Positions 8,755-16,135 of a stretch of 64,000 bases of DNA are shown here, in pieces. Made by a program: the position numbers and the translations under genes. Origin of the DNA: Mycobacterium sp. IS-836 (lineage in GTDB: Bacteria; Actinomycetota; Actinomycetes; Mycobacteriales; Mycobacteriaceae); the NCBI RefSeq assembly GCF_001954275.1, contig NZ_MBEU01000075.1:62001-126000 (forward strand), read 5' to 3'. A model generated the notes under the pieces. It was not told the origin of the DNA. It saw only the letters and a list, made by a program, of their open reading frames with translations, and made no database searches. Numbering within the stretch: position 1 is the stretch's first letter; every line of letters begins with the position of its first letter.

Positions 8755-10280
8755 GCGGCGACCAGTTCACGATGGACATGGGCCAGTACCCGCGGAAGCT
8801 CCTCGATGCGCCGAATCCGTTGGGACCGGCGAGGACCGAACACCTCCGGGAGGGGATCGACTCTGGTCGGTCCCACGCCCACGTAATACATCGACACCCC
8901 GGCTTCGCTGGCCTCCTCGACGGCGTGCGCGGCGTCCGCCCAGGCATAGCGGCCCTCGTAACCCTCGTCGGAGATCAGGCCGTCGCCGATCACGATCAGC
9001 AGGCGCCGTTCGGATGGCTGCGCCAGCAACCGGCTTGTCAAATGGCGAAGTGGCGCACCGAGTCTGGTGTATCCGCGGGCGGACAGCCCCAGCCCGCTTG
9101 GCGGTACAAACCGGCGGTCGTGGAAGTCCTTCAGGCGGCGCACTTCGACTCGATGACGGGTGTTGCCCGTGAACACGAAGACGCCATGACGCTCGCGCGC
9201 CAGCGTCATCGCCCGCGAAAGCGCATCGGCACAAGCCAATTCCAGCCGGAAGATTCGCCCGCCATGCACCCCGAGCGACGAACTGCCGTCGAGCAGCAAT
9301 GCCGTGGTGACGTCGCGGCCGCTGGGCAGCAGGTCGCGGAATATCCTTGGCTCCTTGGCCTCGCCGGTCGTGAGATCGGCATAGTGGCGCACGTATTCGT
9401 CGACATCGAGGTCGGAGCCGTCTTCGAGGCGGTTCGTCATCGCGCGGTGGGTGTGTTCTTCGAACCACTTGCGGACGTCGACGGTCACGGGCGCCGGCCC
9501 GCGGACGCTGCGGGTGTCCGCGGTCTCGACGACGGCGACGTGGTCGCGCATGAATCGCTGCGTCCACGCGTTCCATTCGGGGTAGGGAATGCCGGGCCGG
9601 TGTTGCGGGGTGAGGTCGAGATCGTTGTCTTGCGGACGGCTCGGCGGAGGCAGGTTGGGGTTGCGGACGCCGCCGTCGCCGCCGACGGGGACCGAATACG
9701 GCCGCGGAACCCGTTGCTGCGTTGTCGTCCAGGGCATCCTGCCGAAACTGCGTCGCAACTTGTCGGTCCATCCCCGTGGCAGCGTGTAGGCCATCGGCAA
9801 GTCGCCCAGTAGCGGATGGGTCGTCAAGGCTCCACCCGTCGCGGCCAGTGCGACCGCGCGGTTGAGCATCTCCTCGGCGTTCATGTCGCCGGCGTCGGCG
9901 CGGACTTCGGGTAGTAACCGGCGCAGCTCGGGTAGCAGGCCGGGCCAACGCGCGCCTATCCAGCCGACGGCGACGCCCGCTTCGACGAGCGCGAGCGCCC
10001 GCAGTTCGCGTGCGGACAGCTCGTTCAGCCCGTATTCGGTGATGCGTTCCTTGGACGGCGAACATTGCAGCGCCACACCGCATGTCAGGGTCCTGCACGT
10101 CCAATCGGCCATGGCGGGGTAGGGGATATGGACGAAGGTCAGCCCAGCATTCAAACCGAAGCGGCGCCGCTCACCCGTGACGAGCCGGGCGCCTTCGCGG
10201 CGGCGGTCACTCAACGCCACCGCCGTCACGGCACAACGTCTTTCGAGCGCCATCGCATGGAGGTCGGACCCTTCAGCCAT
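8751..10280 (-). CDS. norD: NorD-like von Willebrand factor A domain protein
   Basis: 509 residues. The first 320 or so form the poorly conserved NorD/CbbO-type N-terminal part. The C-terminal VWA domain starts near 323 with a MIDAS motif DGSSS at 331-335, followed by VFTGNTRHRVEVRRLKDF and LIVIGDGLISDEGYEGRYAW, which is characteristic of NorD. The protein is the metal-dependent adaptor partner of the NorQ-type ATPase encoded immediately downstream (ATGA overlap). It starts 12 bases after the 34-residue gene. No signal peptide is seen, so it should be cytoplasmic, acting at the inner face of the membrane proteins encoded on both sides. NorD annotation is by family; nitric oxide reductase itself is absent here. 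Confidence 0.87.
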   Translation of the reverse strand: MAEGSDLHAMALERRCAVTAVALSDRRREGARLVTGERRRFGLNAGLTFVHIPYPAMADWTCRTLTCGVALQCSPSKERITEYGLNELSARELRALALVEAGVAVGWIGARWPGLLPELRRLLPEVRADAGDMNAEEMLNRAVALAATGGALTTHPLLGDLPMAYTLPRGWTDKLRRSFGRMPWTTTQQRVPRPYSVPVGGDGGVRNPNLPPPSRPQDNDLDLTPQHRPGIPYPEWNAWTQRFMRDHVAVVETADTRSVRGPAPVTVDVRKWFEEHTHRAMTNRLEDGSDLDVDEYVRHYADLTTGEAKEPRIFRDLLPSGRDVTTALLLDGSSSLGVHGGRIFRLELACADALSRAMTLARERHGVFVFTGNTRHRVEVRRLKDFHDRRFVPPSGLGLSARGYTRLGAPLRHLTSRLLAQPSERRLLIVIGDGLISDEGYEGRYAWADAAHAVEEASEAGVSMYYVGVGPTRVDPLPEVFGPRRSQRIRRIEELPRVLAHVHRELVAA

Positions 10281-10292
10281 CGCGGGAGCCGC

Positions 10293-10397
10293 TCAAAACG
10301 TGCCGATGTTGGAGAACAACCAATACCAAAACCAGATGATCAGGCCCGTGCCGCCCCAAGCGGCGACGTAGCGAAGGATTTCCCAGAGATAGCCCAC
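10293..10397 (-). CDS. 34-residue membrane micropeptide
   Basis: Sequence starts MGYLWEILRYVAAW, continues with GGTGLIIWFWYWLF and ends NIGTF: one short, Trp/Tyr-rich membrane helix. The GTG start (10395-10397) has a perfect AGGAGG ribosome site five bases upstream, which strongly argues it is translated. It sits between the first polytopic membrane protein (45 bases away) and the norD-like gene (12 bases away). It is shorter than common gene-caller cut-offs and likely to be unannotated elsewhere. The counterpart next to the other membrane-protein copy is the 42-residue peptide at 7815..7943; the two peptides are not obviously homologous. Confidence 0.7.
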   Translation of the reverse strand: MGYLWEILRYVAAWGGTGLIIWFWYWLFSNIGTF

Positions 10398-10441
10398 GAT
10401 CCGACCTCCTGATCATCGAATTCAGCTGTGGTTGCCGCGTA

Positions 10442-11152
10442 TCAGTCGGTGAAGAGTTCACGGTTGACGGTGTGCAGATACGGGATGGCGAGGAACGGGG
10501 TGATGTAGAAGATGTCGTAGAGCCACCACCCGACGACCGGCAGCACGACACCGGCGAAGCGCACGTCGGCGAACATCGTCATGTTGAAGACATAGCCGAT
10601 CCAGATGACCACCCCCATCCAGCAGGTGACGACCATCCACTGGTGGCCCCACCGCTTCATCTGCAGGAAGCCGATGGCCGCGGCGATGCGCATCGTGAAG
10701 ACGGTCAGGATTAGCCCTACCTCCCAGGCTTTTTCGCCGGGGCCCGCCGCGCCGCCGATCCACAACTCGTTGTAGTGCCAGAAGTAGCCGGCATCGAACA
10801 TGTTGCCCCAGCCGTTCAGCAGGACGCGGGCGAGCAGGGTGTGGTTGGCCACCAGGTCGAGCTCCCACCCGACGGCGTTGATCGCCGCGTCGATGATGAC
10901 CAGGTAGCCAAGCAACGTAACGAGCATCGGACGAACCGAGAGCCCGTCCCGTTGCGCCCGACGCAACAACCGGACCCCCCAGAGGAATAGCGGAAGCCCA
11001 AAGACGCCTAGGGCCGCGCTGCCGATCAGCAGGCTGCCGGAGATGAGCCACCTGTCGGCTCGGCGCTGCGCGAGCTGCGATTGCTCCGCGTGCTCGTCGA
11101 ACGTCGGCCCCGATGGGGCGGCGGCGCGCTGGTGCAGCTTCGGCAGATTCAC
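10442..11152 (-). CDS. Uncharacterised polytopic membrane protein, copy 1 of a duplicated pair
   Basis: 236 residues from GTG 11152, with GGGGAGGG close upstream. The N-terminal 45 residues are soluble and charged; about five or six hydrophobic helices follow. It shares long identical blocks with the copy at 7114..7818 (MFDAGYFWHYNELW, AAIGFLQMKRWGHQWM, PYLHTVNRE) and nearly the same DNA at the 3' end, so the pair arose by duplication. The conserved His/Asp/Glu residues suggest a metal- or heme-binding membrane enzyme, but no known family is claimed. It is the first gene of the minus-strand operon that includes the NorQ/NorD-type pair, and its promoter region carries two TGAC-N4-GTCA palindromes. 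Confidence 0.8.
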   Translation of the reverse strand: MNLPKLHQRAAAPSGPTFDEHAEQSQLAQRRADRWLISGSLLIGSAALGVFGLPLFLWGVRLLRRAQRDGLSVRPMLVTLLGYLVIIDAAINAVGWELDLVANHTLLARVLLNGWGNMFDAGYFWHYNELWIGGAAGPGEKAWEVGLILTVFTMRIAAAIGFLQMKRWGHQWMVVTCWMGVVIWIGYVFNMTMFADVRFAGVVLPVVGWWLYDIFYITPFLAIPYLHTVNRELFTD

Positions 11153-11203
11153 GAACCCTCCCCGTTAATCGACGCCGATTGAGCGGTGGGTGCACTATAA
11201 CAG

Positions 11204-11219
11204 GCTGACTTTAGTCAGC
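11204..11219. promoter_or_regulatory. Palindromic operator GCTGAC-TTTA-GTCAGC
   Basis: Perfect 6-base inverted repeat with a 4-base spacer, 52 bases upstream of the start of the membrane-protein operon. The same TGAC-N4-GTCA core recurs at 11333 and 13308, next to promoters of the neighbouring dehydrogenase genes. It is a likely site for the TetR-family regulator encoded at 12566..13165. Confidence 0.6.
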
Positions 11220-11332
11220 AACAGAGGTTGATGGGATCGCCAGGGGTTGGTGTGCATGCCCGAGCAGCCGCGATGCGACATTGATATCCGGAGGTCCGGC
11301 TGGGATCACCGAACCGCTTCCGCGACTATCCA

Positions 11333-11346
11333 CTGACAGCAGTCAG
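11333..11346. promoter_or_regulatory. Palindromic operator CTGAC-AGCA-GTCAG
   Basis: Five-base inverted repeat with a 4-base spacer, 79 bases upstream of the gene at 11425 and inside the 272-base divergent intergenic region. Its arms are identical to those of the site at 11205-11218. The rest of the intergenic region shows no other strong signal apart from a TATAAC hexamer at about 11196. Confidence 0.55.
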
Positions 11347-11424
11347 GACGTTTGCCATTGACACGGCGTCGGCGAAACGCCTACGCTCAGCGAGCGCTCA
11401 GCCTCTCAGGCCAAAGGAGTTGCA

Positions 11425-12528
11425 ATGACGCCCGAATCGTCTGCGGAGCGGAAGTATCGCGTAATCCAGTGGGGCATAGGTAATGTCGGGACGGTCGCGC
11501 TCCGTCATTTTGCCCACAATCCCGCCTTCGAGGTGGTGGGGGTGCTCTGCAACCGCGCGGAGAAGGTCGGCAAGGACGCCGGCGAGCTCGTCGGTGTCGC
11601 GCCGATCGGGGTGCTAGCCACCACCGACAAGTCGGCGATTGAAGCGATTGACGCCGATTGTGTTTTCTACGCGCCGCTGTGGTCTGATCCCGACGAGGTC
11701 TGCCGCCTGCTGCGTTCGGGCAAGAATGTCGTTGCGTCGGGCGGCGCGTGGTGGTTTCGCACCGAGCACAGTCAGGCCGATATCGACAAGATCGACGCAG
11801 CGTGCCACGAGGGCGGGACGTCATTCCACGCGGGCGGTGTCAACCCGGGGTTCGCCGGAGACCTGCTCGTCCTGACGCTGGCCCGCATCGTGAGCCGGAT
11901 CGACGCCATCCACATCTACGAGGTGGTGAATTTCGGCAAGGACACCTTGAAGTACCTGCACGAGATGGGGATGGGGAACACTCCCGAAGAGTTCCGGGCC
12001 GGGCCGAATCTGCTGGGCAACGCCTGGCCGCTGTTCGCCCAGTCGATGGCCATGGTGGTCGACGGCCTCGGGATGACCGTCGACAGGTACACAACCGAGG
12101 TCGAACTGGGAACAGCCACCCGGGACATCCCGTACGAAGGGGGACCGACGAGCGACATGCCCGGCTTCAAGGGCTCGATCAGGAAGGGCACGGTCGCCTC
12201 CCAGCATCACAAGTGGACGACGTGGGTCGACGGTAAGCCGCTCATCACCTTCCACGAGATGTACACAATGGACGAATACGATGCCATTGAGCCGCAGCCG
12301 GATTGGGGCGGACACTATCATTACCGCATCGTGATCGAGGGCGACGAACCCACCGAGCTGATCCTGCAGGCGCCGGCGGATCCACGGGGTAACTACCCCA
12401 AGCCGGGCTACACCTGGACCGCAATGGGCCCGGCGAATACGGTTCCGGCCGTGTGCGAGGCCGCGCCGGGGTTCCTCACCCATAAGGAGCTCGGCCTGGT
12501 GCCGTTGCGCGGGCTGGTGCGCTCGTAG
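11425..12528 (+). CDS. NAD(P)-binding dehydrogenase of the dihydrodipicolinate-reductase/2,4-diaminopentanoate-dehydrogenase type
   Basis: 367 residues. The N-terminal Rossmann motif is QWGIGNVGTVALRHF (GxGxxG); GVNPGFAGDLLVL and the C-terminal part match the actinobacterial proteins usually labelled dihydrodipicolinate reductase-like or amine dehydrogenase-like. Physiological substrates of these mycobacterial proteins are largely unknown; lysine synthesis is unlikely. ATG 11425 has AAAGGAG seven bases upstream. It diverges from the NorQ/NorD operon and its promoter carries a TGAC-N4-GTCA palindrome, so it is probably co-regulated with that operon. A second member of the family lies at 14225..15307. 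Confidence 0.8.
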   Translation: MTPESSAERKYRVIQWGIGNVGTVALRHFAHNPAFEVVGVLCNRAEKVGKDAGELVGVAPIGVLATTDKSAIEAIDADCVFYAPLWSDPDEVCRLLRSGKNVVASGGAWWFRTEHSQADIDKIDAACHEGGTSFHAGGVNPGFAGDLLVLTLARIVSRIDAIHIYEVVNFGKDTLKYLHEMGMGNTPEEFRAGPNLLGNAWPLFAQSMAMVVDGLGMTVDRYTTEVELGTATRDIPYEGGPTSDMPGFKGSIRKGTVASQHHKWTTWVDGKPLITFHEMYTMDEYDAIEPQPDWGGHYHYRIVIEGDEPTELILQAPADPRGNYPKPGYTWTAMGPANTVPAVCEAAPGFLTHKELGLVPLRGLVRS

Positions 12529-12565
12529 CGACGGGCGTTGCGGCGCAGGCGTTTCGCCGCACGGT

Positions 12566-13165
12566 TCAAGGCTGCAAGCTTCGCAGCATCCTCGCCACGT
12601 AGTCCTCCAGTAGATCGTGACCGGTGGGCCAGTGGTTCGTGGTGATCAAGAGAGAGTAGAGACCCAGCAGGAAGAACACCGCGCTGTTCATGGGATTGAC
12701 TTGCGGATCCGTCTCTCCGCGCTCTTGGGCAAGCGCGATTTCCTGGGCGACCAAGACCACCAAAGGGTGGTCCCTGCCGTCTTCGGTGGGCGGACGAGTT
12801 TGCGAGAAGTGCAGCGCGAGAAAGTCATTGAACAGGTGATAGCCCAGCCGGCGTTCCAATCCGATCACCAGGCGGACGGCCTCGTTGAGGGCGGAGCCAA
12901 GATCATGCTTGGACTTCAGGAATTGAGCGAATTGCTTGGCGATGCGCTCCTCTTCGCGACGCTCCAACTCCAGCAGCACATGCTCTTTGGTGGGGAAGTG
13001 AAAGAAGAAGGTGCCGTGGGCGACTCCCGCGGCGGCCACGATGGCGCTCACGTCCGCTTCGGCCATCCCGGCGCGCGCGAACTCCGCGATCGCGGCGCCC
13101 ATCAGGCGCTCCCGCGTCTGCAGGCGCTTGGCTTCTCGCGCAGACACCCGGTCCGTCACAGCCAT
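12566..13165 (-). CDS. TetR-family transcriptional regulator
   Basis: 199 residues from ATG 13165, with GAGGAAAG just upstream; an in-frame GTG at 13177 is the alternative. The N-terminal helix-turn-helix (RLMGAAIAEFARAG then VSAIVAAAGVAHGTFFFHFP) is typical TetR, followed by a variable ligand-binding domain. It converges on the dehydrogenase gene at 11425 and is divergent from the SDR gene at 13375. A TGAC-N4-GTCA palindrome lies in the 209-base intergenic region with that SDR and two more lie at 11204 and 11333. I infer it represses the local catabolic genes and the membrane operon; the ligand is unknown. Confidence 0.88.
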   Translation of the reverse strand: MAVTDRVSAREAKRLQTRERLMGAAIAEFARAGMAEADVSAIVAAAGVAHGTFFFHFPTKEHVLLELERREEERIAKQFAQFLKSKHDLGSALNEAVRLVIGLERRLGYHLFNDFLALHFSQTRPPTEDGRDHPLVVLVAQEIALAQERGETDPQVNPMNSAVFFLLGLYSLLITTNHWPTGHDLLEDYVARMLRSLQP

Positions 13166-13307
13166 TTCTTTCCTCACGGTTGACCCGACTCATACCAGAG
13201 CATCGCGGCTAACAGATCATTATGCCGTGTTCTTGCCAAAAAGGCTTGCACAACTTGATCACTATCGCGGAGTCGGCGCCGACACGGATGACGATCCCAC
13301 AAATTCG

Positions 13308-13321
13308 TTGACTGTAGTCAG
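13308..13321. promoter_or_regulatory. Palindromic operator TTGAC-TGTA-GTCAG
   Basis: Third copy of the TGAC-N4-GTCA palindrome, 54 bases upstream of the SDR gene at 13375 and in the same intergenic region as the TetR gene start. Spacer length and core are identical to the sites at 11204 and 11333. The overlapping TTGACT could also serve as a -35-like element. Confidence 0.6.
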
Positions 13322-13374
13322 CAAGAGTCATAGATTGAACGGCGCACCTACGCACGATCCCGAAGGAGCCCGGC

Positions 13375-14163
13375 ATGGCATTGGAGCAATTCCGGCTGGA
13401 CGGACAGGTCGCGATCGTCACGGGTGCCGGGAAAGGTGTCGGGGCGGGCATCGCCCGGGTGCTGGCGGAGGCCGGGGCCACGGTTGTGGGGACCGCGCGC
13501 ACCGAAGCGGATATCGTTGGCACGATTGAGGGTATTGAGGCCGCGGGCGGCAAGGGCCTGGCGCTCGTCGCGGACGCGATGAGTCGTCCCGACGGGCAAC
13601 GCGTCGTGGACACGGCCATGGAGCGCTTGGGCCGCATCGATATTCTCGTCAACAATGTCGGCGGGTCTACCTACGCGCGTTTTCTGGACATCACCGACGA
13701 GGATTTCCGGCACACGTTTGACTGGTGTGTGACCTCCGCGTTCATCATGAGTCAGCTCGCGGCCCCGCACATGCTCAGTGCCGGGCACGGTTCCATCATC
13801 AACATCTCGTCGGGCTCGGCGCGGTTCGGCATTCGGGCGTTGACCGCGTACTGCGTCGCGAAGGGTGGTCTCGAGGCCCTGACGCGCGCCATGGCGCAGG
13901 AACTCGCGCCGAAAATTCGCGTCAATGCCATTGCCCTGGGTTCGTTCGCCACAGATGGCCTGCGGGGGAGTCTGGATTTGATGCCCGGGTCGCTGGAGAA
14001 GATGCAAGAGGCCACGCCGCTGCATCGGCTGGGCGACGTCGAGGACCTCGGACGGCTAGCGGTCTATCTCTGCACTCGCGACTGCTATGCGACCAACGCG
14101 ACCTTCCATGTCGACGGCGGCATCGACTCGAACAATTCGCCGCTGCCGATACCGGACTACTGA
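13375..14163 (+). CDS. Short-chain dehydrogenase/reductase (SDR)
   Basis: 262 residues. The cofactor loop TGAGKGVGAGIA, the NNVGG motif, the catalytic Ser in INISSGSARFG and YCVAKGG (Tyr-x-x-x-Lys) are all present, and VDGGID closes the fold. NAD(P)-dependent alcohol/ketone oxidoreductase; substrate unknown. ATG 13375 has AAGGAG eight bases upstream. It is the first of three plus-strand genes (this SDR, a diaminopentanoate-dehydrogenase-like protein, a mycofactocin-type SDR) that probably form an operon under the 13308 palindrome. Confidence 0.88.
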   Translation: MALEQFRLDGQVAIVTGAGKGVGAGIARVLAEAGATVVGTARTEADIVGTIEGIEAAGGKGLALVADAMSRPDGQRVVDTAMERLGRIDILVNNVGGSTYARFLDITDEDFRHTFDWCVTSAFIMSQLAAPHMLSAGHGSIINISSGSARFGIRALTAYCVAKGGLEALTRAMAQELAPKIRVNAIALGSFATDGLRGSLDLMPGSLEKMQEATPLHRLGDVEDLGRLAVYLCTRDCYATNATFHVDGGIDSNNSPLPIPDY

Positions 14164-14224
14164 CCCGGGCCGCGATTCAACGCGTCATGATGGGTCTTCA
14201 CCCACCAATGAAGATGAGGTCACC

Positions 14225-15307
14225 GTGCGCAGAGTCATCCAATTCTCGACCGGCAACGTCGGGCGGCATTCGTTGCGGGCGATCATCGGCCGGCCAGATT
14301 TGGAATTGGTCGGCGTGCACGCCGCCAGCGCTGACAAGATCGGCCGGGATGCAGCGCAGCTGTGCGGACTGGACCAACCGACCGGCATCGTCGCCACCGA
14401 CGACGTCGACGCCCTGGTCGGCCTCGGCGCCGACTGCGTGGTCTACACATCGCAAGGTGAGACCCGGCCGATGGAGGCCATCGAACAGATGGCGAAATTC
14501 CTTGCGGCGGGGACCAACGTCGTCGGTACGTCGATGGTGTGGCTTGTCGCGCCCCACCACGCCGACGACTGGTTGCGAGTGCCCCTGGAGCGCGCCTGCG
14601 CGGAGGGCAACTCGTCGTTGTATGTCAACGGCATCGACCCCGGCTTCTCGGGCGACACACTGGTGCACTCCGCGGTCAGCCTGACCACCCGCGTCTCGTC
14701 GATCACCGTGCAGGAGATCTTCGACTACGGAAACTACGATGATGCCGAGTTCACAGGTGCCGCAATGGGTTTCGGAACCACCGCGGACGACGATTCGCCG
14801 ATGATGTTCCTGCCCGGGGTGATCGTGTCGATGTGGGGTGGTCAGGTGCGCAGCTTGGCGGACAATCTCGACATCAAACTCGACGACGTGCGCCAGCGCT
14901 GCGAACCTTGGTATACGCCCGAGCGCATCGACTGCACGATGATGACGGTCGAGCCCGGCCAGATGGCCGCGGTTCGGTTCGCCACCGAGGGCGTGCGCGA
15001 CGGGGAGCCGGTGATCACCCTCGAGCACGTGACAAGGCTTACCTCGGCCGCAGCGCCCGACTGGGAGTTCCCCCCGGAGGGCCACACCGGTGTGCACCGC
15101 GTCGTCGTAGCGGGTGAACCGCGGGTGGAGATAAACACTCACGTTTCCCATCCCGTCCTTGATGCCACTGAAGCGGGCTGCATTTCAACGGCGGGCCGGG
15201 CGGTCAACGCGATCGATTGGGTATGCTGCGCGCCCCAAGGCCTGGTCGCAGTGGAGGACATCCCGCTATCCGCGACGATGCGCGGCGTGATGTGGAACGA
15301 GCACTAG
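14225..15307 (+). CDS. NAD(P)-binding dehydrogenase of the diaminopentanoate-dehydrogenase-like family, second member
   Basis: 360 residues from GTG 14225 (GAGGT upstream), because homology starts at MRRVIQFSTGNVGRHSLRAI, which holds the Rossmann GxxGxxG-like loop; longer in-frame extension into the previous gene is not supported. YVNGIDPGFSGDTLVHSAVS matches the corresponding GVNPGFAGD block of the protein at 11425, so the two are divergent paralogues. The shared Asp-Pro-Gly-Phe region is typical of the family. It lies between two SDR genes, 61 bases after the first and 4 bases before the second. The reaction is unknown. Confidence 0.8.
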   Translation: MRRVIQFSTGNVGRHSLRAIIGRPDLELVGVHAASADKIGRDAAQLCGLDQPTGIVATDDVDALVGLGADCVVYTSQGETRPMEAIEQMAKFLAAGTNVVGTSMVWLVAPHHADDWLRVPLERACAEGNSSLYVNGIDPGFSGDTLVHSAVSLTTRVSSITVQEIFDYGNYDDAEFTGAAMGFGTTADDDSPMMFLPGVIVSMWGGQVRSLADNLDIKLDDVRQRCEPWYTPERIDCTMMTVEPGQMAAVRFATEGVRDGEPVITLEHVTRLTSAAAPDWEFPPEGHTGVHRVVVAGEPRVEINTHVSHPVLDATEAGCISTAGRAVNAIDWVCCAPQGLVAVEDIPLSATMRGVMWNEH

Positions 15308-15311
15308 GCGC

Positions 15312-16130
15312 ATGGCGGAATCGAAGCGGGGCCGCGTCGCCGGTAAACGCATCCTGATCACCGGGGCGGCCCGCGGCTTGGGGCGCAGCCATGCGCTGCG
15401 GCTCGCCGAGGAGGGCGCCGACCTCATCCTGATGGACATCTGCCAGTCCCTGCCGCAGATCGAGTACCCCTTGGCCGGCACGGAAGACCTCGACGAAACG
15501 GTACGGCTGGTCAACGAAATCGGCTGTCGCTGTGTGAGTTATGTTGTCGACGTCCGCGACGAAGAGCGGCTGCGCGCGGCTGTCGACGACGCGGTCGGCG
15601 AACTGGGGGGACTGGACGGCGCGGTGGCCAACGCCGGCGTGCTCACGGTCGCGTCATGGGACAGGACCACTGCCGATCAGTGGCGCACGGTGGTCGACGT
15701 GAACCTCATCGGGGTGTGGAACACCTGCGCGGCGGCGATACCGCACCTGCTCGAACAAGGGGGAGGCAGCCTGGTCAACGTCAGCTCCGCCGGCGCCGTC
15801 AAGGGCTTTCCGCTGCAGGCGCCCTACACAGCGGCGAAGTACGGCGTCGTCGGCCTGACACTCGCGTTGGCCAACGAACTTGCCGCGCAGAACGTTCGCG
15901 TCAACACCGTGCTTCCGACCGGCGTCCCCACCGGGATGGTCCCGCCGTCGTTCGGGCCCCTCCTGGGCGAGCGACGGTCCGACCTGATCCCCATCTTCGT
16001 CAACGCGATGCCCACGCCGGCTGTCGAGCCCGCCGACGTCAGCAACGCGGTGCTGTTCCTGCTATCGGACGAGGCGAGATACGTGACGGGGCTACAGTTC
16101 AAGGTCGACGCCGGGGTGACCATCAACTAG
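15312..16130 (+). CDS. Mycofactocin-coupled-type SDR dehydrogenase
   Basis: 272 residues. The loop ITGAARGLGRSHALRLAEEG is followed by the diagnostic insertion DICQSLPQIEYPLAG then EDLDETVRLV, which marks SDRs with non-exchangeable nicotinamide that use mycofactocin as external electron carrier. NAGVL, the catalytic Ser in NVSSAGA and YTAAKYG are present. Such enzymes oxidise alcohols (for example choline, methanol or hydroxylated terpenes and steroids) in mycobacteria. It ends six bases before a convergent TetR gene and is third in the operon starting at 13375. The mycofactocin label is by sequence signature; the substrate is not known. Confidence 0.85.
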   Translation: MAESKRGRVAGKRILITGAARGLGRSHALRLAEEGADLILMDICQSLPQIEYPLAGTEDLDETVRLVNEIGCRCVSYVVDVRDEERLRAAVDDAVGELGGLDGAVANAGVLTVASWDRTTADQWRTVVDVNLIGVWNTCAAAIPHLLEQGGGSLVNVSSAGAVKGFPLQAPYTAAKYGVVGLTLALANELAAQNVRVNTVLPTGVPTGMVPPSFGPLLGERRSDLIPIFVNAMPTPAVEPADVSNAVLFLLSDEARYVTGLQFKVDAGVTIN

Positions 16131-16135
16131 ATCGC

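Noticed and set aside
7960..10280. Annotating the locus as a nitric oxide reductase operon
   Set aside because: Only the NorQ/NorD-type accessory genes are present; no norB or norC in the window.
7114..11152. Idea that the membrane protein pair is PmoA/PmoC of a copper monooxygenase
   Set aside because: The two are copies of one family, no PmoB-like cupredoxin is present, and PmoA/PmoC motifs were not found.
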